A stretch of DNA of 55,640 nucleotides from an uncultured Butyricicoccus sp. (GTDB lineage: Bacteria > Bacillota > Clostridia > Oscillospirales > Butyricicoccaceae). The stretch is taken from the NCBI GenBank assembly GCA_900547195.1, contig URFQ01000006.1, positions 1 to 55,640 of the forward strand, given 5' to 3'. A program made the translations under genes and the position numbers. The notes beneath the pieces are model-generated. The model saw only the letters and a list, made by a program, of their open reading frames with translations, was not told the DNA's origin and did not search any database. Positions 8,808 through 16,505 of the stretch are shown here, piece by piece (position 1 is the stretch's first letter; each line of letters starts with the position of its first letter).

Positions 8808-10060
8808 GCGGCATCCTCCTGTGGAGCAAGGGAAAAGGTTTTGTAGTCAATGAGGCCAAGCGCGGCCTTCCAGTCAAGCACCCGGCGCACATGCCCGTCA
8901 ATCTGTGTTTCAGTCAGCGTTCCGTCCTGCACCGCGGCCAGCACCGCCGCATACTGCGCCGGAAAATCCGAGCTTAAAATCAGATCGTTGCCCGCCTGTA
9001 CCGCGAGCACCGCCGCTTCCCCGGTCTCCGCGAAACCGTCCACCGCGTCCATTGAGAGGTCATCGGTCATCACAACGCCGGAAAAGCCGAGCGTATCGCG
9101 CAGGATTTCGTGTACCCTGGGCGAGAGCGATGCAGGCGCGCTGTCGTCCATGCATTCGACAAAGATGTGGCTGACCAGCAGCCCGTCCGCGCCCGCCTCA
9201 ACGCCCGCCGCAAAGGGCAGGAAATCACTGGATTCATAGGCCTGCATGCTGCGCGTGTCCCGGACGGCATGGTTGTGCGTATTGCCGTTTGGGCCGTAGC
9301 CTGGAAAATGCTTGAGCACAGCGCCCATGCCGTCCTGCCGCATCTGTGAGACCACGCGCTGCACATATTTGGCTGTCTTTTCCGCATCTTCGCCAAAGGC
9401 GCGCGCGTACATATAATCGCCGGGGTTTGTCACCACATCGCACACCGGCGCGAGGTTGACGTTGATACCGAGATCGCGCAGCAGGGCGTCCTTTTCGGCA
9501 GTATCCGTTTCAAAGGCTTCCATACCGCCCTGCCGGTACAGCTCCTGCGGCGATTGGAAACCCGAGCGGCGGAACGCACGGTATTTGCTCACGCGCACGA
9601 CCGTGCCCCCCTCTTCATCCACGCCGATCAGCATGGGGATTGTGGACGCCGCCTGATAACCGGCGACGGTTTCCCGGACAGAATCCTTGGTTTCCCCTTC
9701 AAAATCGCGGGCAAACAGGATATACCCGGCCGGGGACAGTGCGGCAATCTCGTTCACAGCGCCCTCTTCCGGGCAGCGCGCAAAGAAGAGCTGTCCAACC
9801 TTCTGCTCGAGCGACATGGCGCCCAGCAGCGCGTCCGCCGGATGCGGCGCGTCCGCTTTATCCGCGTCCGAGCCGTCCGCGGACGAAGCGGCAGGCCCTT
9901 TTTTGCCGTTCCCAAAGAAAAGAATCGAGAAAAAGCTGTCGTTTTTGGCCGCCGGCAGCAGGAAATCCCTGTCTCCCGCCAGCGTCGGCAGCAGGAACAC
10001 CTTGCCCGTCACGCCCAGCAGCAGCGCAATCACCAAACCCAATGCAATTTTTTTCAGCAC
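8804..10060 (-). CDS. Family 3 glycoside hydrolase, beta-N-acetylhexosaminidase type
   Basis: A 418-residue protein with an N-terminal hydrophobic anchor (LKKIALGLVIALLLGV), an Asp/Ser/Ala-rich linker and a GH3 catalytic domain. Motifs include GVDEEGGTVVR, KHFPGYG and GVVMTDDLSMDAV, the last carrying the catalytic Asp. The usual NagZ loop GHGDT...DSH is replaced by a longer version with NTHNHAV, so the substrate may not be standard muropeptides. Start choice: the GTG at 10060 preceded by GGGGTGG; the open frame continues upstream without family similarity. It probably acts at the outer membrane face on cell-wall amino sugars. Confidence 0.8.
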   Translation of the reverse strand: MLKKIALGLVIALLLGVTGKVFLLPTLAGDRDFLLPAAKNDSFFSILFFGNGKKGPAASSADGSDADKADAPHPADALLGAMSLEQKVGQLFFARCPEEGAVNEIAALSPAGYILFARDFEGETKDSVRETVAGYQAASTIPMLIGVDEEGGTVVRVSKYRAFRRSGFQSPQELYRQGGMEAFETDTAEKDALLRDLGINVNLAPVCDVVTNPGDYMYARAFGEDAEKTAKYVQRVVSQMRQDGMGAVLKHFPGYGPNGNTHNHAVRDTRSMQAYESSDFLPFAAGVEAGADGLLVSHIFVECMDDSAPASLSPRVHEILRDTLGFSGVVMTDDLSMDAVDGFAETGEAAVLAVQAGNDLILSSDFPAQYAAVLAAVQDGTLTETQIDGHVRRVLDWKAALGLIDYKTFSLAPQEDAA

Positions 10061-10091
10061 ATCGACCACCCCGCCACGGTTTTCTATTGCT

Positions 10092-10120
10092 ATCTTACCA
10101 TAGGATGGGGGACTTTTCAA
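10092..10120 (-). promoter_or_regulatory. Promoter of the GH3-alkD operon
   Basis: On the minus strand TTGAAA (10115-10120) and TAAGAT (10092-10097) are separated by 17 bases, about 30 bases before the GTG start. Confidence 0.65.
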
Positions 10121-10183
10121 ACCCGTCTCACGGTGGTAAAATAAAAGAGCTGAATCTACAGGCGAAAGGAGGGATTTGCCGCC

Positions 10184-11194
10184 TTGCGTGAATCCATTGT
10201 CGGCCGTTTTGCGCCGTCGCCCAGCGGCCGCATGCATCTCGGCAACGTGCTGTGCGCGCTGCTGTCGTGGCTTTCCGCGCGCAGCAAAAACGGCGGCTAT
10301 ATCCTGCGGATCGAGGATCTGGACGCCATGCGCTGCCCGCGTCCCTTCGCGGAACGCATCATCGACGACCTCAAATGGCTCGGCCTCGACTGGGACGGGA
10401 TCAACGAACAAAACCCCGGCGCGGCGCGCTATGCGGAAGCGCTGGCGGCGCTTCCGGAGCCGGTCCGCCGCTCGGCGTATCAGAGCGACCGCACGCCGGT
10501 TTATGAATATTTTGAAGGGATTTTGCGCAAAAAGGGCCTTCTGTATCCCTGCTTCTGCTCGCGCGCGGAGCTGCATGCAGCAAACGCGCCGCACCGGTCG
10601 GATGGCCGCGTGGTGTACAGCGGCAAATGCCGGAATCTCACGCCCGAAGAGGCTGCGGCACGCCGGAGAAAGCGCGGCGCGGCCATGCGCGTGCGCGTTC
10701 CGGATGAAACTATTATTTCCTTTGACGACGGCTGCATGGGGCCGTACACCGAAGACCTCGCGGCCGAATGCGGGGATTTCATCATCCGCCGCTCGGACGG
10801 CGTGTTTGCCTATCAGCTCGCGGTCACGGTGGACGACAGCCTGATGGGGGTCACCGAAGTCGTGCGCGGCAACGATCTCATCGGCTCGACCGCGCGGCAA
10901 ATCTGGCTGCACCGGCTGTTCGGCTTCCGGCCGCCCGTGTTTTACCATATGCCGCTGCTGCTTGCGCCGGATGGCCGGCGGCTGAGCAAGCGTGACGAAG
11001 ACCTGGATCTCGGCCTGCTGCGCACGCGGATGCCGCCAGAGCGGCTGATAGGCGCGCTGGCGTTCGCCGCAGGCCTCATTGACCGGGATGAGGCGGTGTC
11101 CGCCCGCGAGCTGGTGCGCGGGTTTTCGTGGGACAAAATCCCACGCACCGATCTTTTTTTACCCGCCCGTTTTACCGGCATGCAAAATTTATAA
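10184..11194 (+). CDS. gluQ: Glutamyl-Q tRNA(Asp) synthetase
   Basis: A 336-residue paralogue of the catalytic half of glutamyl-tRNA synthetase. It would attach glutamate to queuosine at the anticodon of tRNA(Asp). It starts GRFAPSPSGRMHLGN, the HIGH-type motif, and has RIEDLDAMR, a zinc-knuckle region (PCFCSRAEL ... SGKCRNL) and the KMSKS-like LSKRDEDLDL. No anticodon-binding domain follows, which distinguishes it from GltX. The start is a TTG at 10184 with AAAGGAGGG ten bases upstream. The gene is common in Proteobacteria and less usual in Clostridia. Confidence 0.88.
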   Translation: MRESIVGRFAPSPSGRMHLGNVLCALLSWLSARSKNGGYILRIEDLDAMRCPRPFAERIIDDLKWLGLDWDGINEQNPGAARYAEALAALPEPVRRSAYQSDRTPVYEYFEGILRKKGLLYPCFCSRAELHAANAPHRSDGRVVYSGKCRNLTPEEAAARRRKRGAAMRVRVPDETIISFDDGCMGPYTEDLAAECGDFIIRRSDGVFAYQLAVTVDDSLMGVTEVVRGNDLIGSTARQIWLHRLFGFRPPVFYHMPLLLAPDGRRLSKRDEDLDLGLLRTRMPPERLIGALAFAAGLIDRDEAVSARELVRGFSWDKIPRTDLFLPARFTGMQNL

Positions 11195-11213
11195 AAAGTT
11201 CGCAGAAAAGGTA

Positions 11214-11301
11214 TTGAATTTTTCCCATGGTTGGGGGTATCATATTTGTTAAAGCGAGCTAACCGCTTGACAGAGCAAAGGCGCCCCGTGCGGCGCTTTT
11301 G
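11214..11301 (+). promoter_or_regulatory. Promoter and hairpin leader of the COG0523 operon
   Basis: TTGAAT (11214-11219), 18 bases, then TATCAT (11238-11243) form a likely promoter. The leader before the ATG at 11343 contains the hairpin CAAAGGCGCC/GGCGCTTTTG (11276-11301) with one G-T pair and a TTTTG tail. It could end gluQ transcripts or act as an attenuator for the metal-chaperone genes. No Zur-like palindrome was convincing. Confidence 0.5.
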
Positions 11302-11342
11302 TTTCAAACAGGAATTTATAATACCGGAAGGAAGTTATTGAT

Positions 11343-12449
11343 ATGACCAAAATTGACATTATTTCGGGGTTTTTGGGCGCAGGCAAGACCACGCTCATCA
11401 AAAAGCTGCTGCAAGAGGCGCTTCAAGGCCAGAAGGTTGTGCTCATTGAGAACGAATTCGGCGAAATCGGCATTGACGGCGGATTCCTGAAGGAGGCCGG
11501 CATCCAGATTACCGAGATGAATTCGGGCTGCATCTGCTGCTCGCTGGTGGGCGATTTCGGCAAAGCGCTCGAAGAGGTCATCGAGACCTATCATCCCGAC
11601 CGCATCATCATCGAGCCGTCCGGCGTGGGCAAGCTGTCCGACGTCATCCGCGCCGTACAGGGCGTGGCCGAACACGAACCGGTGTTCCTCAACAGCTTCG
11701 TCACAGTTGCGGACGCGATGAAGTGCAAGATGTATGCCAAGAACTTTGGAGAGTTTTTCCTAAACCAGATCGAGCACGCGGGCGCCATCCTGCTCAGCCG
11801 CACCCAGAATGTCAAAGCGGAAAAACTCGACCAGTGCGTCGCCCTGCTGCGTGGCCACAACAAGGATGCGCGCATTGTCACCACCCCGTGGGATGAGCTG
11901 ACCGGCGCGCAGCTGCTCGACGTGATGGAGGCGAGCCATTCGCTGGCTGAGGAGCTGCTCGAGCAGATCGAACACGAGCATGCGGAGCACGGGCACCATC
12001 ATCACGGCCACGACGGGCATGAGCACCATCACGAGCATGACGAGGGCTGCGCCTGCGGCTGCCACGACCACGACCATCATCACGACCACGGAGAAACCTG
12101 CGGCTGCCATGACCACGGCCATGAACACCATCACCATCATGATGGTGCGTGCGCGTGCGGCCATGACCACCACGCGGATGAGGTGTTCCAGAGCTGGGGC
12201 GTGGAGACCCCGAAAAAGTTCACCGAGGAAGAGCTTTCGGGCTGCTTGACCGCGCTCGGCGATATCGCGCTCGGCACGGTGCTGCGCGCGAAAGGCATCG
12301 TTCCCTGTGCGGACGGCGGATGGCTGCATTTTGACTATGTGCCCGGCATGCCCGAAATCCGTCGCGGCGCCGCCGATTACACCGGCCGTCTGTGCGTCAT
12401 TGGCGCGGAGCTGGACGAGAGCGGCCTGGCCGACCTGTTCGGCGTTTAA
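11343..12449 (+). CDS. COG0523 GTPase (CobW/ZNG1-like) with His-rich metal store
   Basis: A 368-residue G3E GTPase, a family of metallochaperones mostly for zinc. Walker A is GFLGAGKT (residues 9-16), the metal-binding CxCC is C63-I-C65-C66 in NSGCICCSL, and RIIIEPSGVGK is the Walker B region. Residues about 212-278 are extraordinarily rich in His, Asp and Glu, broken by three CACG/CGC-type cysteine clusters, and would bind many metal ions. The CobW C-terminal domain follows. It is separated by ten bases from a second GTPase gene. Regulation by zinc limitation is typical for the family; the operator is not visible here. Confidence 0.9.
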   Translation: MTKIDIISGFLGAGKTTLIKKLLQEALQGQKVVLIENEFGEIGIDGGFLKEAGIQITEMNSGCICCSLVGDFGKALEEVIETYHPDRIIIEPSGVGKLSDVIRAVQGVAEHEPVFLNSFVTVADAMKCKMYAKNFGEFFLNQIEHAGAILLSRTQNVKAEKLDQCVALLRGHNKDARIVTTPWDELTGAQLLDVMEASHSLAEELLEQIEHEHAEHGHHHHGHDGHEHHHEHDEGCACGCHDHDHHHDHGETCGCHDHGHEHHHHHDGACACGHDHHADEVFQSWGVETPKKFTEEELSGCLTALGDIALGTVLRAKGIVPCADGGWLHFDYVPGMPEIRRGAADYTGRLCVIGAELDESGLADLFGV

Positions 12450-12459
12450 GGGGGAAATC

Positions 12460-13407
12460 ATGAAGCCTCCTGCTTATATTTTCACCGGCCTGCTTGAGGC
12501 CGGAAAAACCAGCTTTATTAAGGAAGTCGTGAGCGACCCGAATTTTACGCTGGACGAAAAGACCCTGCTCATCCGCTGTGAGGACGGCGTTGAGGAATAT
12601 GACGAGGAATTCCTCGAAAAATACAACGTCGTTATGGTGGAGGTCGAGGATGAGGACGAATTATCCACCGCGGCGCTGATTCAGGCGACCGAGGCCGAAA
12701 AGCCCGACCGCGTGATTGTGGAGTTCAACGGCATGTGGGATCTCGGCCATTTTGTGGACGAGGTCATGCCGCGCCACTGGGAGCTATACCAGATTGTGGC
12801 TTCCATCAACGGCGCGACCTTTGAGCTGTATTCCGCAAACCTCGGCCCAAAGATGTTTGAGCACATTACTTCGGCCGATTTGATTGTGTTCAACCGCTGC
12901 ACGCAGAAGGACAAGGATTACCTGCACAGCCGCAACATCCGCGCCATGAATCCGCGGGCGACCATCTATCTGGACGACGTGGACGGCAATTCGGAGGATT
13001 ACCGCGACAACATGGTCATGCCCTTCGACCTGGATGCGGACGAGATCGACATTGGCGACCAGGATTTCGGCCTGTGGTATGTGGACGCGAGCAGCGACCC
13101 GGAAAAATACGACGGCAAAACCGTGTGTTTTAAGGCGCGCGTGCTGGTCACCCCGCAGCTTCCGGACGGCTGGATTGTCCCGGGCCGTCACGGCATGGTC
13201 TGCTGTGCCGAGGATATCCAGTTTCTTGGCTTTGCCTGCAACACGCACGGCAAATTTCCGGGCATTCAAAATAAGGGCTGGTATACCATCACCGCCCATA
13301 TCCGCATTGAAGAGCTGGCGCAGTACAAAGGCCCCGGCCCGGTGCTCGACCTGCTGGCGGTGGAACCGGCGGAGCCGCCTGTCGAAGAAATTGTTTACTT
13401 TAATTAA
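12460..13407 (+). CDS. G3E GTPase-like protein with C-terminal YcgQ/DUF1980-like domain
   Basis: A 315-residue protein with an N-terminal P-loop GLLEAGKTSF (residues 8-17) like CobW proteins, but the CxCC metal motif of its neighbour is absent (RCEDGVEEYDEEF occupies that area). The last 110 residues resemble the C-terminal domain of YcgQ/TIGR03943 proteins, with GRHGMVCCAEDIQF, a WYTITAHI strand and the terminal EEIVYFN. In other Firmicutes YcgQ and the permease YcgR accompany a COG0523 protein; here the YcgQ-like module seems fused to a second GTPase and no permease is present. GGGG precedes the ATG. A metal-homeostasis partner of the preceding protein is the likely role. Confidence 0.75.
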   Translation: MKPPAYIFTGLLEAGKTSFIKEVVSDPNFTLDEKTLLIRCEDGVEEYDEEFLEKYNVVMVEVEDEDELSTAALIQATEAEKPDRVIVEFNGMWDLGHFVDEVMPRHWELYQIVASINGATFELYSANLGPKMFEHITSADLIVFNRCTQKDKDYLHSRNIRAMNPRATIYLDDVDGNSEDYRDNMVMPFDLDADEIDIGDQDFGLWYVDASSDPEKYDGKTVCFKARVLVTPQLPDGWIVPGRHGMVCCAEDIQFLGFACNTHGKFPGIQNKGWYTITAHIRIEELAQYKGPGPVLDLLAVEPAEPPVEEIVYFN

Positions 13408-13415
13408 AGGCAAAC

Positions 13416-13658
13416 AGCCCTGCAATTTTTTTTGCAGGGCTGGAGCATGTCGAAAAGGTTCTTCGCGCTGCAGCGCGCATGAAATTTTCAAAAAAGTCAG
13501 GACATGTGCCTGACTTTTTTGACAGCAAGAGTTTTGAAATGGCTCATTTATGCGCCTTTCAAAACTCCTTCGCCCAGAGCCATTTATGGCGGCGGGCGTA
13601 CTTGTTGAAAAACTGTAGTTTTTCGACAGTCTGAGCCCTGCAAGTTTTTTTCAGGGCT
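13416..13658 (-). repeat. Terminator-flanked palindromic repeat, copy B
   Basis: The element (13449-13627) is an inverted copy of the one at 6521-6700, with the same order of hairpins and about 90% identity by eye. One end, GTCGAAAAGG, has drifted. It is flanked left by a hairpin AGCCCTGCAA/TTGCAGGGCT (13416-13441) and right by nearly the same hairpin, AGCCCTG/CAGGGCT with a T-rich loop (13634-13658). These hairpins differ from those beside copy A. It follows the end of the COG0523 operon. Confidence 0.85.
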
Positions 13659-13738
13659 GTTTTGGGTTTCAAGGCCAAACAACAAGATTTGGGCAGGGAT
13701 CGATCTTTCTTTTCGGCCTTTTCAGTTTAAATTTTTAT

Positions 13739-13767
13739 GTATAACTGCATGCGGAACGGACATACTA
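13739..13767 (+). promoter_or_regulatory. Sigma-G (forespore)-type promoter
   Basis: GTATA at 13739-13743, a 17-base spacer and CATACTA at 13761-13767 match the Bacillus sigma-G/sigma-F consensus (GHATR, 17-18, CATnMTA). Transcription would begin near 13774, about 30 bases before the small gene at 13803. No competing sigma-A promoter is as good. Confidence 0.6.
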
Positions 13768-13802
13768 AAACCGTATCCCACGACGAAAGAAGGTGAATCG
13801 CT

Positions 13803-13919
13803 ATGTCTCGTGATTCTCAGAACAATCAGAACCAGAAGGACAACCAGTCCCAGAATCAGCGCAACAACCAGTCCCAGAATCAGCGCAACAACCAGTCCCA
13901 GAACCAGCGCAACGACTGA
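13803..13919 (+). CDS. 38-residue Asn/Gln-rich repeat peptide, probably spore-associated
   Basis: A very small gene with ribosome binding site AAGGTG (13790-13795) and ATG at 13803. The peptide starts MSRDSQNNQNQKDNQ and then repeats NQSQNQRN three times; the DNA shows this as three near-identical 24-bp units. The composition is almost only Asn, Gln, Ser, Arg and Asp, with no hydrophobic residue after Met1. It is hydrophilic and basic, as small forespore proteins often are. The sigma-G-like promoter and a dedicated terminator support a real single-gene unit expressed during sporulation. I do not recognise a named family; it is not a classical alpha/beta SASP. Confidence 0.7.
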   Translation: MSRDSQNNQNQKDNQSQNQRNNQSQNQRNNQSQNQRND

Positions 13920-13949
13920 TTTATGACCGCGTTTTTCTGATCAAAGGAG

Positions 13950-13993
13950 AAAGCACCGCTTTTGTGAACCCCCTCACAGAAACGGTGCTTTTT
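13950..13993. terminator. Convergent terminator
   Basis: AAAGCACCG pairs with CGGTGCTTT around a 24-base loop and is followed by TTTTT. It closes the small NQ-repeat gene and, on the other strand, the YbjQ gene. Confidence 0.75.
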
Positions 13994-13998
13994 CGTAT

Positions 13999-14322
13999 TC
14001 AGCCGGTATAAACGACCGCGGTGCCCGAGGCGCTGACCATAAGCATGTTGTTGCCCGTGCCCAGAATCTCGTAGTCGATATCGACGCCGATCACCGCATT
14101 TGCGCCGCGTTCGGCGGCGCGCTGCTCCATCTCATGCAGCGCCGCATCGCGCGCCTGTTGCAGCTCCTCTTCATAGGAATTGGAACGCCCGCCGAAAAAA
14201 TTGGTGAGTCCGGCGGCAAAATCCCGGACAAAATTCACGCCCGAAATGACCTCGCCAAAGACAATCCCCTTGTATTCGACGATACGTTTGCCCTCAATGG
14301 CATTTGTAGTGGTGGAAATCAT
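13999..14322 (-). CDS. YbjQ/UPF0145 family protein
   Basis: A 107-residue cytoplasmic protein of the YbjQ family. The pattern is complete: an N-terminal beta strand region with EYKGIVFGEVISGVNFVRD, a central helix with EEELQQARDAALHEMEQRA, and the strand core GANAVIGVDIDYEIL, then GTGNNMLMVSASGTAVV. Members assemble into barrel-like pentamers; the function is not established, though heavy-metal binding has been suggested. It stands alone between a terminator and the GNAT gene. Confidence 0.88.
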   Translation of the reverse strand: MISTTTNAIEGKRIVEYKGIVFGEVISGVNFVRDFAAGLTNFFGGRSNSYEEELQQARDAALHEMEQRAAERGANAVIGVDIDYEILGTGNNMLMVSASGTAVVYTG

Positions 14323-14343
14323 GCTGTCATCCTCCTGAAATTA

Positions 14344-14862
14344 TTATTTCAAACCCTGTTTGGAACTGGTTTGACGGACGGAAAAGGTCAGCCGCATCTG
14401 ATGCCAGACCGCACCGCCGTGCGCCGACGCGGAGACGCCTTCATCGGCAAAGCCAAACTTTGCATAATAATGTATGAGCCTCTCCTTGCAGGTTAGCACC
14501 AGGCCGGCGCGGCCCTGTGCTTCTGCGTCCGCGATGGCCCGCCGGAGCAGGCGTGCAGCGCAGCCCTGCCCGCGGTATGCGGGAAGCGTGTTGACCCCAA
14601 AAATCATCTGCCACCGGCCGGCCTCGGTGTGCAGGCCGGTATTATCGTACATTTCATCCTGTAAATCCGGCATATTCGTCGCCATGCCGTTGACGAAACC
14701 CACCACGGTTCCGCCGTCTTCCAGCAGCCAGAAATGTGCCGGGTATGCGGCCACGCGCGCGGCGATTGCCTGTGCGTCCGCCGCTTCCGCGGGCGGGAAG
14801 CACGCAGCTTCTATGAAGGCAAGCGTGTTTACATCCGCTGCGGTTGCGTGCCGGATGTTCAT
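14344..14862 (-). CDS. GNAT N-acetyltransferase
   Basis: A 172-residue acetyl-CoA-dependent acetyltransferase. The fold elements are present: VGFVNG (beta4), the acetyl-CoA-binding PAYRGQGCAARLLRRAI (residues about 105-121), and HYYAKFGF near the C-terminus. It resembles arylalkylamine-type GNATs, but the acceptor cannot be told. Its ATG overlaps the stop of Mini-RNase III by four bases. Confidence 0.87.
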   Translation of the reverse strand: MNIRHATAADVNTLAFIEAACFPPAEAADAQAIAARVAAYPAHFWLLEDGGTVVGFVNGMATNMPDLQDEMYDNTGLHTEAGRWQMIFGVNTLPAYRGQGCAARLLRRAIADAEAQGRAGLVLTCKERLIHYYAKFGFADEGVSASAHGGAVWHQMRLTFSVRQTSSKQGLK

Positions 14863-15296
14863 CCTTTTTCTCCCTTTTTGCCGGGCAGCTCGTCGAAATC
14901 CTCTGCGATGACCGCATAAAGTTCATTCAGACGGCCATATTCCCCGCGCAGGTACAGCCAGCCGAACAGGCTTTCAAGCGCGGTCGCGTAAGCGTATTCC
15001 GCGTGGGACGCAGCTTTGGGGATGGTCTTGGGTTTGGCGTTGCGGCCATGACGGAACACCTCCGCCTCGGCTTCGTTTAAAAGCGGCAGGACGAGCTGCG
15101 CGGCGCGGTACTGTGCGCCCGCGCGCACGAGCGATACGGTCTTGCTGTGCAGGCCGCGCGCGGTCTGCATGCCCTGGCAGACCAGGTAGGAGCGGGTCAT
15201 AATTTCATAAACGCCGTCGCCGATGTGCGCCAGACCGAGCGCGGAAACGCGCCCAAGCCCGGCATCATCCAGCTTTGGATGCAAAAAATCGGTCAT
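14859..15296 (-). CDS. mrnC: Mini-ribonuclease III
   Basis: A 145-residue RNase III catalytic domain without the double-stranded-RNA-binding domain, the enzyme that matures 23S rRNA ends in Firmicutes. The signature LGLAHIGDGVYEIMTRSYL contains the conserved Asp, and TALESLFGWLYLRG is the second acidic motif. The start is the ATG at 15296 with GAGGTG seven to twelve bases upstream; a longer frame is not supported. It is cotranslated with the GNAT. Often it sits next to cysS; here it does not. Confidence 0.9.
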   Translation of the reverse strand: MTDFLHPKLDDAGLGRVSALGLAHIGDGVYEIMTRSYLVCQGMQTARGLHSKTVSLVRAGAQYRAAQLVLPLLNEAEAEVFRHGRNAKPKTIPKAASHAEYAYATALESLFGWLYLRGEYGRLNELYAVIAEDFDELPGKKGEKG

Positions 15297-15442
15297 AAAA
15301 AACACCTCGGTTTGTTCTCTTTCCAGTGTAGCATGCCGCACCCGAAAACACAAGCAGGGAAAGGGAGATGGATGAGGAAGGCCAAAAGCAGCCGCCCGGG
15401 GCGCAGGAATCCTCCGGAGGGGGGGAGAGGATCAATTGCCGT

Positions 15443-15568
15443 TCCGCTTTGTGAGCCGCTATGGTATAATAGCCGCAAGGCGTCTATTATACGCTTATTT
15501 CATGATTATACCATAGCGGCGCTAAAGCGGAGATTTTGCTGAAATTCTGCCTGCCGCTATGGTATAAT
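15443..15568. promoter_or_regulatory. Three copies of an extended -10 promoter motif, two inverted
   Basis: GCCGCTATGGTATAAT occurs at 15455-15470 (+), 15505-15520 (-) and 15553-15568 (+). Each contains the extended -10 box TGGTATAAT. The first two are part of a 27-28-base inverted duplication that begins TCCGCTTT. The minus copy is placed to drive mrnC and the third copy to drive the gene at 15599; the first may be a duplicate. The same 16-mer with one change lies before the response regulator (34905-34920, minus). Confidence 0.65.
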
Positions 15569-15598
15569 ACTGTTATCTCGAAAAAAGGAGCGAACCCA

Positions 15599-16459
15599 AT
15601 GTATGATTATTCTGCGGCGCAGTGGCTGCTGATCTTTTATATTTACTGCTTTTGTGGATGGGTATTTGAATCTGCCGTGGTTTCCGTGCAGCAGAAGCGC
15701 CCGGTCAACCGCGGGTTCCTGCGCGGCCCCATGCTGCCAATTTACGGGTTTGGCGCGACGATCATGCTGCATGTATCGCTGCCGCTCGCGGGTCATCCGG
15801 TGCAGATTTATTTTGCCGGCATGGTGGTAGCTACCGCGTTCGAGTATGTGGTCGGCGTTGTAATGGAAGCGATTTTTAAAGTGAAATATTGGGATTATTC
15901 CGAGCACCGGTTCCAGTTCCAGGGGCGCATTTGCCTGCAATCCTCGCTCGCGTGGGGCATGCTCAGCGTGTTGCTGGTGTACGTCCTGCATCCGCCGGTC
16001 GAATATCTGTTGGAGCAGTTTAACCTCCTTCCGCTGGTGTTCACAGCCTCGGTGCTGAGCGTCTATTTCCTGACCGATGTTGCAGCATCCGTCAAGACTG
16101 CCCTCGATTTTGCAAAGCTCCTCGAGGAGCTGGACACGATGCGTGCAAATGTGGACGCAATGCGCGAGCAGTTTGCAGCCGCGGCCTGGCAGAAGCGTGC
16201 CGAATTGACCGCCGCCGCGCAGGAAGCGCGTGAACAGCTGGCGGACGCCGCTCAGGAGGGCCGCGACAGGCTGACCGCTTCGGCGGAAAACGCACGCCTG
16301 CAAATGTACCTTGCCATTCAGGACGCGGAGGACCAAATCACCGACAGGATTAAGAACATGAAGCTCAGCCGCAAATGGATGGTGCGCGGCAACCCGGGGC
16401 TGCGCTCGGCGCGCTTTGACAAGACGCTGCGTGAAATCAAGGACCGCCTGAACCGGTAA
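15599..16459 (+). CDS. Putative CmpB-like membrane protein with coiled-coil tail
   Basis: A 286-residue protein. Residues 1-170 hold about five membrane helices with the conserved starts YIYCFCGWVFES and RGFLRGPMLPIYGFGA, typical of the PF06541 family that databases label ABC transporter permease CmpB without experimental basis. Residues about 180-260 are an Ala/Glu/Arg-rich helix with repeated QEAREQLADAAQEGRDRL-like heptads, probably a cytoplasmic coiled coil. AAAGGAG lies about ten bases before the ATG. It is monocistronic with its own promoter and terminator. Function unknown. Confidence 0.8.
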   Translation: MYDYSAAQWLLIFYIYCFCGWVFESAVVSVQQKRPVNRGFLRGPMLPIYGFGATIMLHVSLPLAGHPVQIYFAGMVVATAFEYVVGVVMEAIFKVKYWDYSEHRFQFQGRICLQSSLAWGMLSVLLVYVLHPPVEYLLEQFNLLPLVFTASVLSVYFLTDVAASVKTALDFAKLLEELDTMRANVDAMREQFAAAAWQKRAELTAAAQEAREQLADAAQEGRDRLTASAENARLQMYLAIQDAEDQITDRIKNMKLSRKWMVRGNPGLRSARFDKTLREIKDRLNR

Positions 16460-16460
16460 A

Positions 16461-16496
16461 AAAATCCCGCCTTTTTTCGAAAAAAGGCGGGATTTT
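16461..16496. terminator. Bidirectional terminator
   Basis: AAAATCCCGCCTTTTTT and its exact reverse complement enclose a two-base centre. It separates the convergent CmpB-like and isomerase genes. Confidence 0.9.
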
Positions 16497-16505
16497 GACT
16501 TGGCT

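Noticed and set aside
11244..11342. Riboswitch before the COG0523 operon
   Set aside because: Only one simple terminator-like hairpin is present; no conserved aptamer motif could be recognised.
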